Shown here one piece after another: positions 17,543-26,569 of a stretch of 49,575 nt of DNA (its first letter is position 1; each line of letters starts with the position of its first letter). The translations under genes were made by a program, and so were the position numbers. The notes beneath the pieces are model-generated. The model was not told the DNA's origin. It did not search any database and saw only the letters and a list, made by a program, of their open reading frames with translations. Source of the stretch: an uncultured Fimbriimonadaceae bacterium (GTDB lineage Bacteria > Armatimonadota > Fimbriimonadia > Fimbriimonadales > Fimbriimonadaceae); assembly GCA_937961665.1 (NCBI GenBank), contig CALGMO010000060.1, positions 1 to 49,575 on the forward strand, given 5' to 3'.

Positions 17543-19855
17543 CTACCAGCGGGCTGCGATGCGCTGCGACCCGGGCGCGGCCCTCAGAAGCAGCCCCCTG
17601 GGAGTCGCCTCGGCCACGGCTCCGACCACCCCCTCGGCGGCCCGAACCCCGACCAGCAGCACCGACCAGCCATCGAGCGGCCGGTCCACCTGCACCACCC
17701 CTGTGCCGTCCTGGCTCCAAGCGGAAACCAGCACGCTCGTCGAGCCGTCCAGGTTGGGCACCTCGACCGTCGCCGCCTGCGGCCGCCCGTACACCTCCAG
17801 CGTGAGGCCCTCGGCGTAGTCGTAGTCGGGTCGGTCGTCCACGGAGCCCACGGGAAGCACCGTGCCGTCGCGGACCATCAGAGGCAGGCTCAGGAAGCCG
17901 TGCGTCTCGCGCACCCACCGGCCGCCCTCCACCCGCCGGCCGTCCAGCAGGTTGGTCCACCACCCGTCGGGCAGGTAATACTCCACCTCCCCGTCCTCTC
18001 GGAACACGGGAGCGACCAGCAACGCGTCGCCCAGCATGTACTGGCGGTCCAGCAGGCGACAGGTCGGGTCGTCGGGGAACTCCAGCAGCATCGGCCGGAG
18101 CATCGGGACGCCGCTCAGGTGGGCCTCCACGGCCTTGGCGAACAGGTAGGGCATCAGCCTGCACTTCAGGCGCACGAAGAAGCGCAGCACGTCCGTCGCC
18201 TCCTCGTCGATCTCCCACGGCACCCGGTAGGAGCTGCTGCCGTGCAGCCGGCTGTGGCTCGAGAGCAGGCCGAACTGCACCCAGCGCTTGTACACCGCCG
18301 CGGGGGGCTTGCCCTCGAACCCCCCGATGTCGTGGCTCCAGAACCCGTAGCCCGACAGCGCCAGCGAAAGGCCGCCGCGCAGCGTCTCGGCCATCGACTC
18401 GAACGTGGACCAGCAGTCGCCGCCCCAGTGCACGGGATAGCGCTGCGTGCCGGCCGTCCCCGAGCGTGCGAACAGCACCGCCTCCCCCCGGCCGCGCTTG
18501 CGCTCCAAGGCCTCGAACACCGTGCGGTTGTACAGGTGCGCGTAGTAGTTGTGCATCCGCTCCGGGTCCGAGCCGTCGTGCCACCGCACCTCGGTGGGAA
18601 TGCGCTCGCCGAAGTCGGTCTTGAAGCAGTCGATGCCCTGGTCCACCAGCCGCTCGAGGTGGCCGGCGAACCACTCGCGGGCGGCCGGGTTCGTGAAGTC
18701 CACGATGCCCATCCCGGCCTGCCACTGGTCGGTCTGCCACACGGAGCCGTCCGGTCTCCGCAGCAGATACCCCCCGCGTTTGCCCTCCTCGAACAGCTCC
18801 GACCTCTGGGCGATGTACGGGTTGATCCAGGCGCACAGCCTCAGCCCGCGCTCCTTCAGCCGGCCCAGGAAGCCCTCCGGGTCCGGGAACGCCTCCGGGT
18901 CCCACTGGAAGTCGCACCACCGGAAGCCCCTCATCCAGAAGCAGTCGAAGTGGAACACGTGCAGCGGGATGCCCCGGTCGGCCATGCCCTGGACGAAGGA
19001 CGACACCGTCGCCTCGTCGTAGCTCGTCGTGAACGAGGTGGTCAGCCACAGGCCGAACGACCACGCGGGCGGCAGGGCGGGCCGGCCGGTGAGCGCGGTG
19101 TACTTGGCCAGAATCTCCTTCGGCGTCGGGCCGTAGATCACCAGATACTCGATCCACTCGCCCGGCACGCTGAACTGAACCCGCGACACCCGCTCGCTGG
19201 CCACCTCGAACGACACCCGGCCCGGGTGCCGGACCAGCACCCCGTACCCGCGGTCGGTCAGATAGAACGGTACGTTCTTGTAGGCGTGCTCGCTGCCCGT
19301 GCCGCCGTCCTCCTGCCAGATGTCGACCACCTGCCCGTTCTTGACGAAGGCCGTGAACCGCTCACCCAAGCCGTACACGCCTTCTCCGACCGAGAGCGCC
19401 AGCCCCTCGTGCAGAAACGCCCCCTGGCCCTCGACCTGCGCGTAGCCCAGGTGCTTCCACCCGCTGCGGGTCAGCGGACGGCCCTCGCCCAGAAACTCCA
19501 GCCTCCAGCTCTTGCGGTCCAGGCGCGCCTCGAGCCTGCCGGCCGCCACCCGAGCTTGGTCCTCTCCGAGCGCGATCTCCGGCGCGAACCCGGGCTGGCC
19601 GAACAGCTCGAACTGCGGCCCCCGCTCCGTCTCGCCCTCGAAGTGATCCACGCGCACGGACACGACGTCGGGCATCGGCGAGCCGATCCTCACCCTGAGA
19701 GCCGGACCGTCCAGCGTGTCGCCGCGGTGACGGATCGGCTTGGTCGCCGCCAAGGCGTCCAGCTGCCCGTTCCGCGCCTCCCAGTCCCAAACCTCCGTCG
19801 CATAGGAGACACGGACTCCCGGACGCATCAGCCACTCGCCTTGGGTGAACTTCAT
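17543..19855 (-). CDS. yicI: GH31 alpha-xylosidase
   Basis: Retaining exo-glycosidase that removes alpha-1,6-xylose from xyloglucan oligosaccharides (isoprimeverose units), cytoplasmic as no signal peptide is present. The 770-aa product matches E. coli YicI (772 aa) along its length: an N-terminal beta-sandwich, the (beta/alpha)8 barrel with nucleophile D414 in [11 protein letters not shown] (YicI D416), the substrate-site segment [11 protein letters not shown], the [18 protein letters not shown] motif, and C-terminal beta domains. The ATG at 19855 has TAAAGT (19862-19867, minus strand) 6 nt upstream and no Shine-Dalgarno. It is divergent from speE. With the other hydrolases here it suggests use of plant hemicellulose. 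Confidence 0.94.
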   Translation of the reverse strand: MKFTQGEWLMRPGVRVSYATEVWDWEARNGQLDALAATKPIRHRGDTLDGPALRVRIGSPMPDVVSVRVDHFEGETERGPQFELFGQPGFAPEIALGEDQARVAAGRLEARLDRKSWRLEFLGEGRPLTRSGWKHLGYAQVEGQGAFLHEGLALSVGEGVYGLGERFTAFVKNGQVVDIWQEDGGTGSEHAYKNVPFYLTDRGYGVLVRHPGRVSFEVASERVSRVQFSVPGEWIEYLVIYGPTPKEILAKYTALTGRPALPPAWSFGLWLTTSFTTSYDEATVSSFVQGMADRGIPLHVFHFDCFWMRGFRWCDFQWDPEAFPDPEGFLGRLKERGLRLCAWINPYIAQRSELFEEGKRGGYLLRRPDGSVWQTDQWQAGMGIVDFTNPAAREWFAGHLERLVDQGIDCFKTDFGERIPTEVRWHDGSDPERMHNYYAHLYNRTVFEALERKRGRGEAVLFARSGTAGTQRYPVHWGGDCWSTFESMAETLRGGLSLALSGYGFWSHDIGGFEGKPPAAVYKRWVQFGLLSSHSRLHGSSSYRVPWEIDEEATDVLRFFVRLKCRLMPYLFAKAVEAHLSGVPMLRPMLLEFPDDPTCRLLDRQYMLGDALLVAPVFREDGEVEYYLPDGWWTNLLDGRRVEGGRWVRETHGFLSLPLMVRDGTVLPVGSVDDRPDYDYAEGLTLEVYGRPQAATVEVPNLDGSTSVLVSAWSQDGTGVVQVDRPLDGWSVLLVGVRAAEGVVGAVAEATPRGLLLRAAPGSQRIAARW

Positions 19856-19940
19856 GCCCCCACTTTAGGCCGAACGGGCGCGGCGGCGCAAGCGGGCTCG
19901 TCCCCGCCGATCCGGCCCCCTTGGGGTAGCCTAGCCTCTT
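19856..19940. promoter_or_regulatory. Divergent promoters, yicI / speE
   Basis: TAAAGT (19862-19867) on the minus strand is 6 nt from the xylosidase ATG. On the plus strand TAGCCT occurs twice (19927-19932 and 19932-19937), 8 and 3 nt from the speE GTG. No Shine-Dalgarno on either side. Confidence 0.5.
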
Positions 19941-20774
19941 GTGATCCAGGGTGAGACGCTCGCCTTCCCCGTTCGGCCGAACCAGCTGGAGCTCCGGATG
20001 CGGGCCGGCAGGACGGTCCACCGCAGGCGCTCGAAGTACCAGACCATCGAGGTCGTGGACACGGTCCCCTTCGGTCGGCTCCTGCTGCTGGACGGGCACA
20101 TCCAACTGACCGAGCTGGACGAGAGCTCCTATCACGAGGCGCTCGTACGGATTCCGTTGCTCTCGATGGACCGGCCGGAGAGGGCCCTGGTCGTCGGCGG
20201 CGGCGACGGAGGGGTGCTTCGGGAGATCTGCCGCAGCAAGACCATCCGGCACGTGGACCTCGTGGAGATCGACGCCGAAGTGATCGAGGTCTGCCGAGAG
20301 CACCTGCCCGGCCTCAGCGCGGGGGCGTTCGACGACCCCAGGGTGCGCGTGCACATCGCCGACGCGTTCCCGTTCGTCCAGCGCGACCTCGAGCCGTACG
20401 ACCTGATCGTGGTCGACTGCACGGACGTATACGAGGACGAGGAGGGTTCCCTGAGCGAGCCGCTGTTCTCCCACGAGTTCTACTCGGACGTCCTGCGCCT
20501 GCTCACGGACGGCGGGATCGCGGTCACGCAGGCCGACAACCCGGTGTTCTGCCCGTACGCCCTGCACACCACCGAGACGATCTTCCAGCGGGTGTTCCCC
20601 AAGCACGGCCACTACCACGCCGTGGTGCCCAGCTTCGGCGGATTCTCGGCCTTCTGCTGGGGAAGCAAGGGCGCCGAGCCCAGCCGCACGTGGCCACCGT
20701 CCGCCTCCGAGGCCGGCCTGAAGGCGCTCACGCCCGAGGCTTGGGCCTACGCCTTCAGCACCCTGCCGTTCTGA
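19941..20774 (+). CDS. speE: Spermidine synthase (polyamine aminopropyltransferase)
   Basis: Transfers an aminopropyl group from decarboxylated S-adenosylmethionine to putrescine, in the cytoplasm. The 277-aa product is typical length. It has the N-terminal beta domain with the YQTIEVVDTVPFGRLLLLDG and TELDESSYHEALVRIP segments, the nucleotide-binding GGGDGGVLREICR loop (about residues 86-98), the VEIDAEVIEVCREHLP segment and the catalytic-loop region LIVVDCTDVYEDEEG, where many family members have DSSDP. Start is GTG 19941, with TAGCCT hexamers close upstream and no Shine-Dalgarno. No speD or other polyamine gene lies in the window. The DCTD replacement is within known variation for the family. 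Confidence 0.93.
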   Translation: MIQGETLAFPVRPNQLELRMRAGRTVHRRRSKYQTIEVVDTVPFGRLLLLDGHIQLTELDESSYHEALVRIPLLSMDRPERALVVGGGDGGVLREICRSKTIRHVDLVEIDAEVIEVCREHLPGLSAGAFDDPRVRVHIADAFPFVQRDLEPYDLIVVDCTDVYEDEEGSLSEPLFSHEFYSDVLRLLTDGGIAVTQADNPVFCPYALHTTETIFQRVFPKHGHYHAVVPSFGGFSAFCWGSKGAEPSRTWPPSASEAGLKALTPEAWAYAFSTLPF

Positions 20775-20820
20775 TCTCGACGGGAAGGAGGGCTCGGGCG
20801 CGGCGTCGAAACGGGCCGAC

Positions 20821-23406
20821 GTGAACGCAAGGGCATGGTTGGCCGCAGCCGCGACGCTGGCGGCCGCGCACGCGTGCGCCGGCGACGAACAGTCCGACTG
20901 GTTCCCGTTCGTGATCCCGTGGGACGACGACGCGAAGACCGCCACCGACGTCTCGTTCCTCAACCATCAACCCGCCGGGAAGCTGGGCCGGATCGTCGTG
21001 CGGAACGCCCGCTTCGTCGCCGAGAGGGACCCCGCCCGAAGACCGATCCGATTCCTCGCGATCAACATCACCGGCCCGCAGTGCTTCCCGACCAAGGCGG
21101 ATGCCGACCGTCTGGCCGCGCACCTCGCCAAGATGGGCGTCAATCTGGTGCGCATCCACCACCTCCACGCGGGGTGGGTCGAGCCGGGGCTGTGGAAGCC
21201 CGGCCGCAAGTTCCTGGAGATCGACCCCGCGCAGCTCGATCGCTTCGATTACCTGCTGGCGGCCTTCAAGCGGCATGGCATCTACTGGAACATCAACCTG
21301 CAGACCTCGCGGGAGTACATCCCCGAGATGGGCCTGCCGGAGTCCGTGCGGCAGATCCCCTTCGACTTCCAGAAGCGCGTCGACCTGTTCTCCGAGAAGA
21401 TGATCCGGCTGCAGCAGGACTACGCGCGGAGCCTGCTGGACCGCAAGAACCCGCATACCGGACTTCGTTTCGCCGACGACCCCGCGCTGATGGTCGTGGA
21501 GATCAACAACGAGAACACCCTGGTCGGCCACGTGTGGGAGGGCCTCGGACGCGGCCTCAGCACGCTCCCCGAGCCCTTCCGGAGCGAGCTGAAGACCCTC
21601 TGGAACCGGTGGCTGCGCACCAAGTACGGCTCCATCGGAGCGGTGCGCAAGGCCTGGGGCGCGGGATCCTTGAGCCTCGGTCCCTCGCTCACCACCTCCG
21701 CGAGCCGCTGGACCACGGAGAACCAGAGCAACGGGGACGTGGAGTTTCGCGCGGGGACCGGCAGCCTGCCCGACGTCGCCCCGCCGATCCTGGCGCGCGT
21801 CGGCTCCAACCCCGGGCTGGATTGGCACGTGCAGGCGCACCTTGCCGGACTCGACCTGAAGGAGGGACGCCCCTACACGCTGCGGTTCCGCGCGAGGGCC
21901 GACCGCCCGCGGCCGGCTCGCCTCACGGTGAACCTCGACCGGCCCAACTGGCGGCTGGTCGGACTGGACGAACCGGTCGGGCTGGGGCCAGCTTGGCGCG
22001 CCTACGAGTTCGCGTTCACGGCGCGCAACACCGAGCCCGGGCACGCCCGGGTCGCGTTCATCCTGGGCGGCGCGACGGGAACGGTCGAGATCGCCGACGT
22101 CTCCCTACGGCCCGGCGTGCTGGGAGGCGGCTTGCCGAAGGACGCGGCCTTCGGGCGCATCGAAGTGCCCGGCTCCGGCACCGAGGGCAAGTGGAGGGAC
22201 TGGGTCGACTTCCTGGCCGACACCGAACGGGCCTACGCCGAGCGCATGAGGAGCTTCCTGCGCAGGGAGCTGGGTCTGCGCTGCAACATCGTGACCACGC
22301 AGATCAACTACGGCGGGATGGTCGGCCCCTACCGCGAAGCGCCCATGGACGTCGCGGACAACCACGCCTACTACAAGCACCCCGCGTTCGACGATCGGCC
22401 TTGGGACCTCGTCCGCTGGCGCATCCAGAACCGACCCATGACCGACCGGATGGCCGACGGCGCCGGCGAGCTGGGCTTCCTGGCGCAGTGGCGGATCGAC
22501 GGCAAGCCGTACACGATCAGCGAGTACAACCACTGCGCGCCGCTCGACGCCCAAGCCGAGCAGATGCCGCTGCTCAGCACGTTCGCCGCCTACCACGGAT
22601 GGGACGCGCTGTACCCGTTCGACCACGGGGTCACGGTGTCCGGACAGCCCAACGACGCGATCCAGGGCTGGTTCTCGCACGGCTCCAACCCGGCCAAGCT
22701 GGCGTTCTTCCCCGCTGCCGCCCTGCTGTTCCGGCAAGGGCTCGTTCCGGCGGCCACCCTGCGGACCGTGCTGGAAGTCGAACCGCGGGCGTGGCACCGG
22801 TTTCCGAACGCGGCCGACGCGTGGGCCTTCGCCGGCGGGTTTCCCAACCCCCTGCGCACCGCGACCGCCCTGCGGCCGGGCACCAGGACGCGCATCCTGA
22901 CCCAAGGCCGGCCCTCGGCCTCGCCCCTGAGCGCCGGGGAGGGGATCTTCCGCGCCGACGCCGAGCGTGCCAAGGCGGTCACGGGGCGCGTCGCCGGCCG
23001 GACCGTCCGTCTGCGGGGCGCCGAGCTGCGCTTCGGGCCGATCGGCTCCGGGTTCGCCGCGCTGATGCTCGTGCCCCGCGACGGCAAGCCGATCCGCAGC
23101 TCCGACTCCCTGCTCCTGGTGCTGGCGTCCCGCGTGGAGAACCAAGGGATGGGATGGAACGAGGACCGCAGCTCCGTCGGCGACCGATGGGGCAAGGGTC
23201 CGACGATCTGCGAGCCTGTTCCCTGCACCGTTCGTCTGCAGACCGACAGGCCGCTGAGGGCGTTCGCGCTCGACGGTCGCGGACGGCGGATGCGCGAGCT
23301 GCCGGTGCGCCGCTCCGGAGGCTGGTCCGAGTTCCAGATCGGCAAGGACGCGCGCACGCTGTGGTTCGAGCTCGCCTCGCCGGGCCGCGCCCAGCCTCGA
23401 AGGTAA
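20821..23406 (+). CDS. Secreted cellulase-like (clan GH-A) glycoside hydrolase
   Basis: Large secreted hydrolase (861 aa) of uncertain family. A signal peptide (AWLAAAATLAAAHACA) precedes a GH5-like TIM barrel with acid/base N230-E231 in MVVEINNEN. Between about residues 290 and 430 a beta-sandwich resembling a CBM4/9-type carbohydrate-binding module seems inserted (PYTLRFRARADRPRPARLTVN, TGTVEIADVSLRPG). The barrel then resumes (FLADTERAYAERMRSFLRRELG) with the likely nucleophile E568 in YTISEYNH. The C-terminal 200 residues are beta-rich. It starts at GTG 20821; the only good purine run (GGAAGGAGGG) lies too far upstream (about 30 nt) to serve it. Its stop codon overlaps the -10 of the tRNA gene. 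Substrate could be a beta-glucan or mannan. Confidence 0.8.
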   Translation: MNARAWLAAAATLAAAHACAGDEQSDWFPFVIPWDDDAKTATDVSFLNHQPAGKLGRIVVRNARFVAERDPARRPIRFLAINITGPQCFPTKADADRLAAHLAKMGVNLVRIHHLHAGWVEPGLWKPGRKFLEIDPAQLDRFDYLLAAFKRHGIYWNINLQTSREYIPEMGLPESVRQIPFDFQKRVDLFSEKMIRLQQDYARSLLDRKNPHTGLRFADDPALMVVEINNENTLVGHVWEGLGRGLSTLPEPFRSELKTLWNRWLRTKYGSIGAVRKAWGAGSLSLGPSLTTSASRWTTENQSNGDVEFRAGTGSLPDVAPPILARVGSNPGLDWHVQAHLAGLDLKEGRPYTLRFRARADRPRPARLTVNLDRPNWRLVGLDEPVGLGPAWRAYEFAFTARNTEPGHARVAFILGGATGTVEIADVSLRPGVLGGGLPKDAAFGRIEVPGSGTEGKWRDWVDFLADTERAYAERMRSFLRRELGLRCNIVTTQINYGGMVGPYREAPMDVADNHAYYKHPAFDDRPWDLVRWRIQNRPMTDRMADGAGELGFLAQWRIDGKPYTISEYNHCAPLDAQAEQMPLLSTFAAYHGWDALYPFDHGVTVSGQPNDAIQGWFSHGSNPAKLAFFPAAALLFRQGLVPAATLRTVLEVEPRAWHRFPNAADAWAFAGGFPNPLRTATALRPGTRTRILTQGRPSASPLSAGEGIFRADAERAKAVTGRVAGRTVRLRGAELRFGPIGSGFAALMLVPRDGKPIRSSDSLLLVLASRVENQGMGWNEDRSSVGDRWGKGPTICEPVPCTVRLQTDRPLRAFALDGRGRRMRELPVRRSGGWSEFQIGKDARTLWFELASPGRAQPRR

Positions 23407-23409
23407 ACT
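23404..23409 (+). promoter_or_regulatory. -10 element of tRNA-Ser
   Basis: TAAACT overlaps the TAA stop of the upstream hydrolase and ends 16 nt before the mature tRNA. No good -35 is seen. Confidence 0.35.
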
Positions 23410-23425
23410 CGCTACCCCCCGGCGC

Positions 23426-23510
23426 GGAGGGATGGCAGAGCGGTCGAATGCGGCGGTCTTGAAAACCGCAGACCCGCAAGGGTCCAGGGGTTCGAATCCC
23501 CTTCCCTCCT
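23426..23510 (+). tRNA. tRNA-Ser(UGA)
   Basis: Complete class II tRNA: acceptor stem GGAGGGA (23426-23432) with TCCCTCC (23503-23509); D-stem GCA/TGC; anticodon stem GCGGT/ACCGC with loop CTTGAAA and anticodon TGA (23460-23462); a long variable arm closed by GACCC/GGGTC; T-arm AGGGG-TTCGAAT-CCCCT. The CCA end is not encoded (CGG follows). The base at the discriminator position 73 is T, whereas bacterial tRNA-Ser usually has G. Confidence 0.95.
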
Positions 23511-23517
23511 CGGCGGG

Positions 23518-24267
23518 TCAGGCCAGCAGGGCCCTCGGGTCCCTCGAGAGAAGCCAGAGGCCATAGGCGAACAGACGGTCGACGGCGACGACCCGCGCCT
23601 CCGCACCGCCGACCGTCCCCCGCGTCTGGACGCCGAGGAAGTCGAGTTCGGAGTCCACCCGCTGGAAGCGGCGCTGCACGCCCCATCGGTGCAGGCGCGT
23701 CCGAACGGTCCGCACCCGCCCGTCCGCGCCGACGACCCTGCACTCCGCGATCCCCGGCAGAAGGTGGTACGGCACGCCGGCGACCTCTTCGACTAGGTGC
23801 AGGGTGGTGTTCGACTCGTGGTCGCAACCCACCAGCAGCACCTTGCCCCTGCGACGGACCAGCTCCCCATAGGGACTGTCCCAGGCGCAGGGGGTCGCGC
23901 ATAGGTCGTGCCCGGCCACGAACGTTTCGGCGTCCGCACCGACCGCCGCCAGGGAGTGCGTCGGGTGCAGGCTGCGGACCACTCCGGGCAGCGACAGCGC
24001 GGCCCTCGGCACGGCTCCCACCCAGCGCGCCGGCGGATCCTGCGCGCGGAACGAGGGCGGGCTGTCGGCGCTGGCCCAGCCGGTGTCCAACAGAGCGGGG
24101 AAGAGCGCGATGCCCCCCGGCGCCACGGCGTCGGCCAGCGAGGCCGCGTAGGCGGACGGTCCACCCTCGACCCAGCCCACCCTGGAGAGGGCCGTGTGCG
24201 CCAGCACGACGTCGCCGGGAACGATCCCCAACCGCCTCCAAGCCTCCGCCAGCGAGCGCCGATCCAT
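23518..24267 (-). CDS. AAC(3)-fold N-acetyltransferase
   Basis: Member of the aminoglycoside 3-N-acetyltransferase (Antibiotic_NAT, YokD-like) family, which uses acetyl-CoA. The 249-aa product has the family signatures VVLAHTALSRVGWVEGG near the N-terminus, LHPTHSLAAVG (catalytic His region, about 105-115) and CAWDSPYGELVRRRGKVLLVG. The C-terminus is conserved to the usual RRFQRV region. The ATG at 24267 is preceded by CATACT (24277-24282, minus strand) 9 nt upstream without a Shine-Dalgarno; the longer frame lacks homology. Chromosomal members often act on unknown amines or thiol-linked substrates, so aminoglycoside resistance should not be assumed. Its stop is 8 nt from the tRNA 3' end, convergent. 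Confidence 0.87.
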   Translation of the reverse strand: MDRRSLAEAWRRLGIVPGDVVLAHTALSRVGWVEGGPSAYAASLADAVAPGGIALFPALLDTGWASADSPPSFRAQDPPARWVGAVPRAALSLPGVVRSLHPTHSLAAVGADAETFVAGHDLCATPCAWDSPYGELVRRRGKVLLVGCDHESNTTLHLVEEVAGVPYHLLPGIAECRVVGADGRVRTVRTRLHRWGVQRRFQRVDSELDFLGVQTRGTVGGAEARVVAVDRLFAYGLWLLSRDPRALLA

Positions 24268-24327
24268 GCCGAGGCCAGTATGCCCCGCGCGCGAACGTTG
24301 CGAAACGGTCCGAGCGTCCTCCCATCG

Positions 24328-24368
24328 CCGGTTCGCTCTGGGCACTACGGCCCCGGCAGAGCGACCGG
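24328..24368 (+). promoter_or_regulatory. Inverted repeat in the moxR upstream region
   Basis: CCGGTTCGCTCTG (24328-24340) and CAGAGCGACCGG (24357-24368) are complementary apart from one extra T, with a 16-nt spacer. It lies 58 nt before the moxR ATG, between divergent genes, and could be an operator or a leader hairpin. Confidence 0.4.
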
Positions 24369-24425
24369 GTCCGCAACGGCGGCGTAGAGGAAGTATCGCG
24401 GCCAACGCCGCGCAGGGAGGGCTAG

Positions 24426-25382
24426 ATGCAAGCATCGGATTTGGCCGATCGTGCCGGGCGCATCGTGGAGGAAGTCGAAAAGGCGATCGTGGGCAAGCAC
24501 GACACCGTGCGCACCGCGGTCGCGACCCTCCTCAGCAACGGCCACCTTCTGATCGAGGACATCCCGGGGGTCGGCAAGACCACGCTGGCCAAGGCCATCG
24601 CGGCCGCCATCGGCGGGGAGTTCCGCCGCATCCAGTTCACTCCGGACCTCCTACCCTCGGACATCACCGGGTCGTCGGTCTGGAACCAGCGCGAGGCCAC
24701 CTTCGAGTTCCGCCCGGGGCCGGTGTTCGGCAACGTGATCCTAGCGGACGAGATCAACCGTGCCACGCCCAAGACCCAATCGGCCCTGCTGGAGTCGATG
24801 GAGGAGCGGCAGGTCACCGTCGACGGCGAGACCCGACCTCTGCCCGTGCCGTTCTTCGTGATCGCCACGCAGAACACCATCGAGATGACCGGCACGTACC
24901 CGTTGCCCGAGGCCCAGCTGGACCGGTTCTTCGCCCGGATCGCGCTGGGCTATCCCGACCGGGACAGCGAGGTGCGCATTCTGGGAGAGCAGCGGCACTC
25001 GCATCCGCTGGAGGCGGTCCGACAGGCCATCGGCCAAGAGGAGCTGCTGGAGCTTCAGGAGGCCGTGCGGGACGTGTTCGTCTCGGAGTCGGTCCGGGCG
25101 TACATCGTGGACGTGGTCCACGCCACGCGCGAGTCGTCGAGGCTGATGATGGGCGCGTCGCCCCGCGGCTCGCTGCACCTGATGCGCGCGGCCCAGGCGC
25201 ACGCCGCCATGGAGGGGAGCGAGTTCGTCCGTCCCGAGGACGTCAAGGCGATGGCCGTCCCCGTCCTGGCGCACCGGGTTCTGGGACAGCCGGACCTGGC
25301 CCTGCGAGGCTCCAGCGCCGAGGACGCGATCCGCGAGGCTCTCGAATCGGTGCCCGTACCCGTGACCCGGACCCTGGCATGA
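24426..25382 (+). CDS. MoxR-type AAA+ ATPase
   Basis: Cytoplasmic AAA+ chaperone-like ATPase (318 aa) of the MoxR group, thought to help mature or insert metal or partner proteins, typically with DUF58 and von Willebrand proteins. Walker A is GVGKTT with K51, Walker B is NVILADEINRA, sensor 1 FFVIATQN and the MoxR segment PLPEAQLDRFFARIALGYPD is complete. The C-terminal lid is present. An AGGGAGGG ribosome-binding site precedes the ATG. It begins a three-gene operon with ATGA overlaps (moxR, DUF58, transglutaminase), the standard arrangement in many bacteria. An inverted repeat upstream may regulate it. Confidence 0.94.
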   Translation: MQASDLADRAGRIVEEVEKAIVGKHDTVRTAVATLLSNGHLLIEDIPGVGKTTLAKAIAAAIGGEFRRIQFTPDLLPSDITGSSVWNQREATFEFRPGPVFGNVILADEINRATPKTQSALLESMEERQVTVDGETRPLPVPFFVIATQNTIEMTGTYPLPEAQLDRFFARIALGYPDRDSEVRILGEQRHSHPLEAVRQAIGQEELLELQEAVRDVFVSESVRAYIVDVVHATRESSRLMMGASPRGSLHLMRAAQAHAAMEGSEFVRPEDVKAMAVPVLAHRVLGQPDLALRGSSAEDAIREALESVPVPVTRTLA

Positions 25383-26569
25383 CCTCCGAACTCCGCAACG
25401 TCTCGAGCATCGCGCTGACGACGTCGGCGATGTTCCTCATCGTGGTGGCGATCGCCCTCAACTCGCCGGTGCTGTTCTCCATGTCGTCGGCGATGCTGGG
25501 TCTGCTGGTGGTGGCGCACGTGCAGGCGCGACTCTCGACCCTCGGCCTGCGGCTGAGGAGGAGGCCGATGCCGACCGTTCGTCAGGGCGAGAGCGTCCAG
25601 GTGGAGATCGAGGTGTGGTCCGAGCGCAACATGCGCCGGCCTCTCGTGACCGTCCAGGACCGGCTCCCCGAGGCGTTGAGGGCGGCCAACGTCAGCCCCA
25701 GCGTGCCCGTCGCGCCCGCACCGGGCGAGAGGTGCGTGACCAGCTACCGCCTGCGCCCGATGCGCCGGGGCGTCTTCCGCTGGTCCACCGTCGAAGTCAC
25801 CGGAAGCGACCCGCTCGGGCTGATCCGTTTCACGAAGCTCGTGCGGGTCGATCCGGAGCCCCTCACCGTTCTGCCGGCCCCGATCCCGTTCCCGCTGCGT
25901 CTGCCGCGCTCGGCCGGCTGGGGCGGCGGCGAGGCCGACCACGGCCCGTCGCGCGGGTCCGGCGTGGACCCGAGGGGCGTTCGCGACTATCAGGACGGGG
26001 ACAGCCTGCGCCACGTGCATTGGCGCTCGTCGGCGCGCTCCGGCAAGCTGCTGGTGAAGGAGTTTGAGGTGGGGCTGTACGCCGACGCCACGGTGTTCGT
26101 CCAGAGCTCCCCCGGCACCGCGGCGAACGTCAGGGGCCACGTGGCTCTCGACCTCCTGTGCGGCTTCGCCGCCTATCTGGCCGAATCGTTCCTCGGTCAG
26201 GGCCTGGAGGTCCACCTGCCGGGGCTCGAGCCCCAAGGCCGGAAGACGCCGCCGCAGATGCGCCTGCTGGAGGCGCTCCGCGAGCTGGCGTCCCTGCAAC
26301 CCTCGCCCGAGCCGCTCGGCACGCGGGTCGCCGCCCAGATAGGCTCCATCCGGCCGGGATCGTCGGTGTACCTCTTTCTGGCCGAGGCGGACGAGACGCT
26401 GCCCCACACCATCCGCATGCTGCGCGGCCGCGGTTGCTCCGTGTACGCGCTCGCCCTCCCGCCGGCCTCCGCCGATCCTCGGCTCGCCAGCTGCGACACC
26501 GAGTTCCTGGCCTACCTGCGCGAAGCGGGGGCCGAAGCCTCCTATCTGCCCGAGGTGCCCGAACCATGA
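25379..26569 (+). CDS. DUF58 domain membrane protein
   Basis: Partner of the MoxR ATPase (396 aa). Two adjacent transmembrane helices near the N-terminus (about 10-45: IALTTSAMFLIVVAIALNSP, MSSAMLGLLVVAH) anchor a cytoplasmic part. A beta-rich region (VRQGESVQVEIEVW, RRPLVTVQDRLP) resembles an Ig-like fold. The DUF58 signature with the VDPRGVRDYQDGDSLRHVHW segment, followed by SARSGKLLVKEFE, lies at about 199-230. The ATG overlaps the moxR stop (ATGA), and the stop overlaps the next start in the same way. Function in the MoxR system is not settled; a role in assembling an envelope or secreted protein is the usual inference. Confidence 0.92.
   Translation: MTSELRNVSSIALTTSAMFLIVVAIALNSPVLFSMSSAMLGLLVVAHVQARLSTLGLRLRRRPMPTVRQGESVQVEIEVWSERNMRRPLVTVQDRLPEALRAANVSPSVPVAPAPGERCVTSYRLRPMRRGVFRWSTVEVTGSDPLGLIRFTKLVRVDPEPLTVLPAPIPFPLRLPRSAGWGGGEADHGPSRGSGVDPRGVRDYQDGDSLRHVHWRSSARSGKLLVKEFEVGLYADATVFVQSSPGTAANVRGHVALDLLCGFAAYLAESFLGQGLEVHLPGLEPQGRKTPPQMRLLEALRELASLQPSPEPLGTRVAAQIGSIRPGSSVYLFLAEADETLPHTIRMLRGRGCSVYALALPPASADPRLASCDTEFLAYLREAGAEASYLPEVPEP

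Noticed and set aside
17445-19157. N-terminal extension joining the chemoreceptor to the frame under the xylosidase
   Set aside because: It overlaps yicI fully, has no homology, and a strong Shine-Dalgarno marks the ATG at 17444.
23518-24267. Antibiotic-resistance gene
   Set aside because: The AAC(3)-fold family has many chromosomal members acting on other substrates; no mobile element or resistance context is present.
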